A stretch of DNA of 64,000 bases from the NCBI GenBank assembly GCA_022578965.1, contig MU400541.1, positions 62,001 to 126,000 of the forward strand, read 5' to 3'. Below the pieces are notes generated by a model that was given only the letters and a program-made list of their open reading frames with translations, had not been told where the DNA came from and made no database searches. Origin of the DNA: Xylaria sp. FL1777 (Eukaryota > Ascomycota > Sordariomycetes > Xylariales > Xylariaceae). A program made the position numbers and the translations under genes. Positions 59,158 through 64,000 of the stretch are shown in pieces. Every line of letters begins with the position of its first letter. The first letter of the stretch is position 1.

Positions 59158-60391
59158 TTACATGGTCATCTGCTGGTTAAACAGGTCGGAGACAGTATCA
59201 GCTCTCCACCGCGGCCCGTCCCCAAAGCAGGTGTAACTCTCGGCGAGATTCTTCACAAACAGCCCGACGACGGCACGTGCCTCTTCATCCACGACCTTGG
59301 AATGGTTCGTAATATAGCAAGCAGCTATAGCCTTTTCGAGGCGCGAGAAGGCTTCACTGCCCAGCCGTCGTCGGACGTGTCTCTCTAGTTCGGTGATGGT
59401 CATCCACACACTCAGGTCACAGCCGCGCTCCAGGAAGGACGCCTGAGCGTTCTTGCGATTGTCGCGACCGGAGCCCTGCCGCACCAAAGTGCACAAGTGC
59501 TCGCTGCAAGGAGTATTGTCTTCCTGATTGTACCCACAATCGCGGTACTCGCGCTGCGCCTCGGCCACAGCCTGCACTATACGCACGCCAGTCATGGGCG
59601 GCGTGCTCGGCAGGACTTTCCACACCCGTTCTTCGGCCTCTCGGGGAGTAGGACGGCTTCCGGGCTTGCAGCTGAACCATGGCGTCGGCAAGTGCGGCGT
59701 TGTGACGACTCGGCACAGCGATATCAGATAGTCCGAGCATGCCCAGTACAGCTGCCCCGAAAAAGTGTACCGCCGAGTGCCTATGAATGGGATGAGTTCT
59801 TCCGGTGGCTTAGACACCGTTCCTGCTTGGCTAGCGTCGATCCAGATCCCGTAGTCTAACCGTGGACTCAGATGTCCAGGCATGCTCGCGGAATAGGAAT
59901 ACGATACCTCGTCCCATGTGTGACTCGTTGGAGGCTTTGGCTCCTTTTGTCGTATTATTGATGTGCTAGTATCGCCATCGCCATCACCCCTCACTGAGGC
60001 ATCAATTGCGACGTTTCTATCGTCAATGGCAACGCCTTCTTCATGATTCTCCTCGTTTAAGCCTGAGGCGTCAATCCCAGCTGCATCTGCAGCAGCGCGC
60101 ACGGCTCTCAGTAACCCAAGCCGATCGCTATGCTGCGTGGCTCTCACGACCTCTGCGATTGCGGCCTTCATCTTCTCGTTTTCTGCGCGCGTTTCTTGCG
60201 CCGCCTGTGCCTGTCTCTTCCGGAATCGCGCCTGCGATTGTTTCCCGCGCTCCCGACGGCGCTGTTTTTTGATACTTAGAATTAGAATGGGAAGCAGAGA
60301 AGGGACGTGTTGGTCTTACCCGTAGTTCTTCCTCAGCGGCTCTCATCATTGATTCATCTAAACTATTCTGCTGCGCAGTCTCATCAGCCAT
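59158..60391 (-). CDS. bZIP transcription factor
   Basis: Predicted 391 aa from exons 60391-60320 and 60261-59158; 58-nt intron, phase 0. It starts MADETAQQNSLDESMMRAAEEELR, and the second exon opens directly with the basic region RRRERGKQSQARFRKRQ followed by QAQAAQETRAENEKMKAAIAEVV, a short coiled coil. Aligning on the conserved FR, the near-invariant Asn of bZIP basic regions is Gly here (GKQSQARFR), a form I associate with divergent fungal bZIPs. The C-terminal 250 residues have a Trp/Cys-rich segment (YWACSDYLISLC, VWMTITELERHVRRRLG, FVKNLAESYTCFG) and finish TVSDLFNQQMTM, a pattern seen in fungal bZIPs with an uncharacterised C-terminal domain. It is nuclear; targets are unknown. The closest genes are convergent, so nothing local marks its regulon. 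Confidence 0.85.
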
Positions 60392-61887
60392 TATGCGTAC
60401 TCAATGTAACTATATCAATTCACTTCGCCAATAGGGATTCAGAAATGCGCGTTCGTTGTCAGTCTCGTCTTGCATCTACCCAACTGATCTGTTAGCATGA
60501 GACGCTGCTTGTTGGGTATTCTATCATTATTTGTCAGCATACTAAAAGTACTTATCTTCTTGGCGGCGGTTGAATAATCGCTCCGATCACGTAACCTGCG
60601 CAAAAAGTGCCGCTGGATTTTGACGACTCGTTTAGGTGCAATCCTACATAAGGAAATACCGTAGGCACGCCACAAAGGAGCGTGAAGCAACCTGGCAGAA
60701 GGCAAGATGTACAGCCTTTATTCTCAATACCTTAACGTTAAGTCATAGTGCACAGCTGATCTTATTCTGGTTGATAAAGGATTAGGATTGCGACTCAGGC
60801 AGCATTTACAATTTTCACATGGTCTTAGATTTCTAGGATATTTCGTCCTGGGTAGATGTACATCAGACAGCACACTATTCTTTCTCGATACCAAGAATAT
60901 CGGGCCAGTATCTAGGCCCCTGCGCTTGCCGAAAGTCGTGTCGTCGTCAAAGACATCAACCATCTCGAGTAACTTGAGCTAGGAAGACCCGTGCATTTCG
61001 TCACCACCCCAAAATTCACATTTAAGCTTTTAGAAGGTGCAATCAGTAGTTCTGGAGGAGCCGGATTTGTGACTGCCGATCTATACTTTATGACCAGATG
61101 TCTATTTTCTGCGAGCTGGCTAGTTGCGCGTGATGTGCTTCTAGTCAAACGCTCCTCAAAACATATAAATATGAGTAACTCCAATCAGCTGGCATTTAAT
61201 TTGACTCATGCTGTCGACATCAAAATATCGATTCAAAGGTATGATGATCTTTCCCCGAGGTCAACATCCCGATAGAATACTGGTTACAAGCACGAACATG
61301 TAGATTACGACCAGAAGGGATGAGCATTTGCCAACCACTGACAGTGTGTAGCTCGAGCGTTGCGAAGACACTAAGCGAACTCTCCTGTCGTTTTCCCTGT
61401 TCGACGTTCGGCGAAGACCTAATAAAAGGACCACGTGGGATAATATTGTGTTACTAGTAGATGTTCACGACCAACCTCTTCACCATTTCAGCCTAGAGCT
61501 GCTCTGTGAGATTAGAGGGTGGACACGGTCCGATGGTTAATCGAGATCTGGAAGGATGGCTCACTCGATGCTTCAAGAACGACTCGTCCAGTAATCGGCC
61601 AATTTACAGTACTAGAACTAGTCGAGTAAGTCCAACCTTTGTTGTTCAGTCAAAGCGACCGCACATCCGAAGGCCCTCACCCCATCGATCCGCAAGCAGT
61701 ATTCTACATACCTTCCATAACCGACGCAAACTTCTAGCCGACTAGGCGCATCGAATCGGGTTGGTCGTGCTTTATAGTCTTTTCTAAAAATTCTATCAAC
61801 AGGGAAACCGTTCTCCATTTCAATCTAGACAAGGCAGAGGAAACCACACAACGGATTCCGCAAACAAACTAAGTAAACAAGCCCTAT
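60392..61887. other. Intergenic 1.5 kb, no gene supported
   Basis: Open frames at 60724-60963 and 60912-61184 (minus) and 61506-61745 (plus) have no domains and do not join into one another by convincing splice sites. The region includes the bZIP upstream sequence. Confidence 0.5.
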
Positions 61888-62601
61888 ATGCTCAACTACA
61901 CCCGTACCAATTACATTTATATTGGAATATTAACAGTCTTACAAGATCCTCCATCAAACCCCGACGGCTCAAAGTGCAGTGGGTGCAAGAGCCGAAAACG
62001 CAAATTCAAATCCATGGAAGAGTCACGCACCGTCACATTTAACGCGCATAAAATATCCATAAAAACCTACGAGACCATCTGGCATACGCTGAACGTATTC
62101 GCGCAAATAGCACACGTGGACTGGGTGGGGGACGGCGTCGTCGGGACTCCCAGGATGCAAACCCGCATTCCCGAAGTCGAGCTGTACTTCATCAACCATT
62201 GCACAAATTTGGTGAGAAGCGAGCTGGTGCTGCAAACACAATTCGCGAGCATCGGGGACATGGAGGCCTCGAAGCGTCGGGACAGCGGCTTTCAATACAT
62301 GCGGCACCTCAGCATCGCGCTTAAGGAGATCACCACAGCCTTGAGTACAATGTCGACCCGTTTCGAAAATAGGGAGAATAGGAAAAATATAACCGCGAGC
62401 AGGAAGTTCCACTTCATGGCTCGAAGGCGGGCCCATGGATTATGCGTTAGTCGTGCGCAAGGTCGGCGCTCACCGCTGAGGAATGTCACTAACGTAAATC
62501 ATCCCGACCTCATCAATATCATGGAGGCTAGTACCCAGGCCATCAGTTGGGACGACTACGTCAAGAACAATCTTAACAAACTTGGTAGCAACGTTGGTTA
62601 G
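61888..62601 (+). CDS. Orphan ORF, 237 aa
   Basis: A single open frame of 237 codons starts at a true ATG (MLNYTRTNYIYIGIL). I do not recognise it. Visible features: a CSGCKSRKRK segment near residue 30 (two Cys spaced CxxC followed by a basic run), a central part with mixed helices, and an ending DDYVKNNLNKLGSNVG. The N-terminal 20 residues are mildly hydrophobic. The CxxCKxRK word recalls the second half of a Zn2Cys6 cluster, but four further cysteines are missing, so this is not a valid cluster. It could be a lineage-specific gene, a remnant, or chance. Confidence 0.4.
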   Translation: MLNYTRTNYIYIGILTVLQDPPSNPDGSKCSGCKSRKRKFKSMEESRTVTFNAHKISIKTYETIWHTLNVFAQIAHVDWVGDGVVGTPRMQTRIPEVELYFINHCTNLVRSELVLQTQFASIGDMEASKRRDSGFQYMRHLSIALKEITTALSTMSTRFENRENRKNITASRKFHFMARRRAHGLCVSRAQGRRSPLRNVTNVNHPDLINIMEASTQAISWDDYVKNNLNKLGSNVG

Positions 62602-64000
62602 TAGCCTCCTATGCCGCGGTCCACGGTTGTTTAGTACAGAAACCCAGCTCTCGGGACCTCTGCGACGACGTATTGCTCGGATAAACTGACATATAGTACA
62701 ATTTCACCTACGACGAATAAATATTGAAGGATAAGGAAAAGCGGCGAGCTGGGACGGGGGTTGTATAAAGACTGGGAAATAGCACACGAGACAACGACGA
62801 AGCTCAGCGGTGATTTGCTGTCAATCGATTCCTTAGTGAAGCTAAGCTTGCTCAGGTTCATGTGGCCATTAAACGAGGGGTGTCTAGGTGGAAGAGACCC
62901 TATCGTAACAGTATTTTACATGGTTATAATAGCACTTGGTTTGCGAAAGCGGGTGTAGCGATGAGATAGCCTCACTCCATACCTTATGGTTGTTTATCCA
63001 GCTCTGAAATTCTATGATTTCATCATCTACGAATAATTTCTTGGGTTCTTTTGACTTGGGCAATTGCTGTTTTAGGAATCCTACTACTGGATTTACACTC
63101 TCTCATTGGTTGGGGATTGATTAGCTAACATGATTACTAATCATACTTGGGTAGGTTACGTTTAAGGGAGCTTTTCACATGAAAATGCGGATAGAACGTA
63201 CTAGGACTCACATTCGTAAGACAAGAGGTCGCATATAAAGTTGCTGTTTACGGAAATATCTCTTCACTGATACAACTACCCCTACCATCCACGCCGCGAT
63301 TCTTAAAGTCATTTTCCGTTCTTCATTAGACTCATCCCCTTATATCTTGGGTTTACCTCGATAGATCCTCCAGTAGCCACAACGGAACAGTTTCAGCACG
63401 ACAGCATCGGAATATTAGCTACGACACTCAAGTTAAGAATTGAGTCCTTACCTCCTCACTAGAAGTGGTGCTTAAAGAAGTTCGAATAGCGTGAAACTAA
63501 CTGTTATTTTGGCGGCACTAATATGAAGGGACGAGTCTTCGGTGCGAACATTGAGGTCGGGGGCCTTGAGACAGACGGAAACCAGAGCGTGTCACTTTCC
63601 TCCTTTCTAGAAGGGTTCTTTCGGGACATAGCGTCTTCTAGATTTCTGTTTTCGGTAAAGGTAAAGGTCATGTCAAAGTTGAACTGACCGCCATATTGAA
63701 TAGGCTGCCAAGCCGCCCCCACAGCATGAAGAGGCTCCACTGACTCGAAATGATGGTTCATGCAAGACCCTACACGCTGGGGAAGAAACGAACGTTTTCC
63801 TCAAGCGTTGCATAGTAAATGAGCGTTGTAAATTCGAGGTTTCCAGGGGTATGACTGGTCCCTTGCCTATTCCATTCGTTTCGCATAATAGTTGGACAAA
63901 CTACTCTAGAGCGAGTCTGCTAGGGTCATAAGCACGTACAGGGTATCCGGATTTTTATCCGACGGGAGTTTGCATGAAACTTGTTCAAGGGTGTGGATTG
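62602..64000. other. No gene supported to window end
   Basis: Short open frames (62631-62861 minus, 62761-62958 plus, 63504-63761 minus) carry no motif. The last of these starts at a real ATG (MNHHFESVEP) and is 85 codons, but nothing supports it further. A gene could begin beyond the window edge. Confidence 0.5.

Noticed and set aside
60724..61184. Possible minus-strand gene pieced from two ORFs
   Set aside because: No consistent donor/acceptor and phase joined them, and no family resemblance.
31521..64000. tRNA genes, rRNA, CRISPR arrays
   Set aside because: No A-box/B-box pair, no rRNA-like block, and no spacer-repeat pattern; tandem arrays found have no unique spacers.

Overview
The window looks like a chromosome segment of a filamentous ascomycete (Pezizomycotina) with a two-speed genome. 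Evidence is the short introns (48 to 161 nt) with GT..AG ends and CTAAC/CTRAC-like branch points, fungal-only families (KTR-type GT15 mannosyltransferase, AGP3-like permease, Rvs161 BAR protein, fungal bZIP), and a very AT-rich block carrying the scars of repeat-induced point mutation (RIP). I cannot place it more finely with confidence.

Layout. Positions 1 to about 31,520 form an AT-rich isochore with no believable protein gene. Two structurally complete but RIP-destroyed LTR retrotransposons sit almost back to back: one at 1185-9045 (two 193-bp LTRs, 5-bp target duplication ATTAT) and one at 9159-18810 (two 494-bp LTRs, target duplication CTTTT). The second appears to be in the opposite orientation and to carry a nested insertion of about 1.9 kb. 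From 18.8 to 25.5 kb there are several degenerate tandem and satellite-like arrays, and from 25.8 to 30.8 kb an A-rich unresolved transposon relic. The composition switches abruptly near 31.52 kb.

From 31.5 kb to the end the base composition is balanced and genes occur every 1.5 to 3 kb: a 5'-truncated proline iminopeptidase right at the isochore edge; an 11-exon protein kinase with a 5-nt microexon and a GAQ-repeat tail (-); a small basic Alb1-like protein (+); a GT15 alpha-1,2-mannosyltransferase (-) divergent from a GT32 DXD glycosyltransferase (+) with a MITE between them; a DUF2293-like acidic protein (+); an amino acid permease (-); a phospholipase-D-family protein with two HKD motifs (-); a secreted AA7 oligosaccharide oxidase (-) divergent from a secreted beta-propeller lactonase (+); Rvs161 (-) divergent from peptidyl-tRNA hydrolase (+); a bZIP factor (-); and one orphan ORF (+).

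How they may work together. The clearest link is the AA7 oxidase/lactonase pair: the first family makes sugar lactones outside the cell, the second is a plausible lactone-opening enzyme, both carry signal peptides, and they share one 1.65-kb intergenic region that contains an inverted CGG-N13-CCG site. The two Golgi-type glycosyltransferases form a second divergent pair. The remaining genes are housekeeping or unlinked. Exon models were built by hand from splice consensus, phase and family conservation; every multi-exon model given is phase-consistent from ATG to stop.
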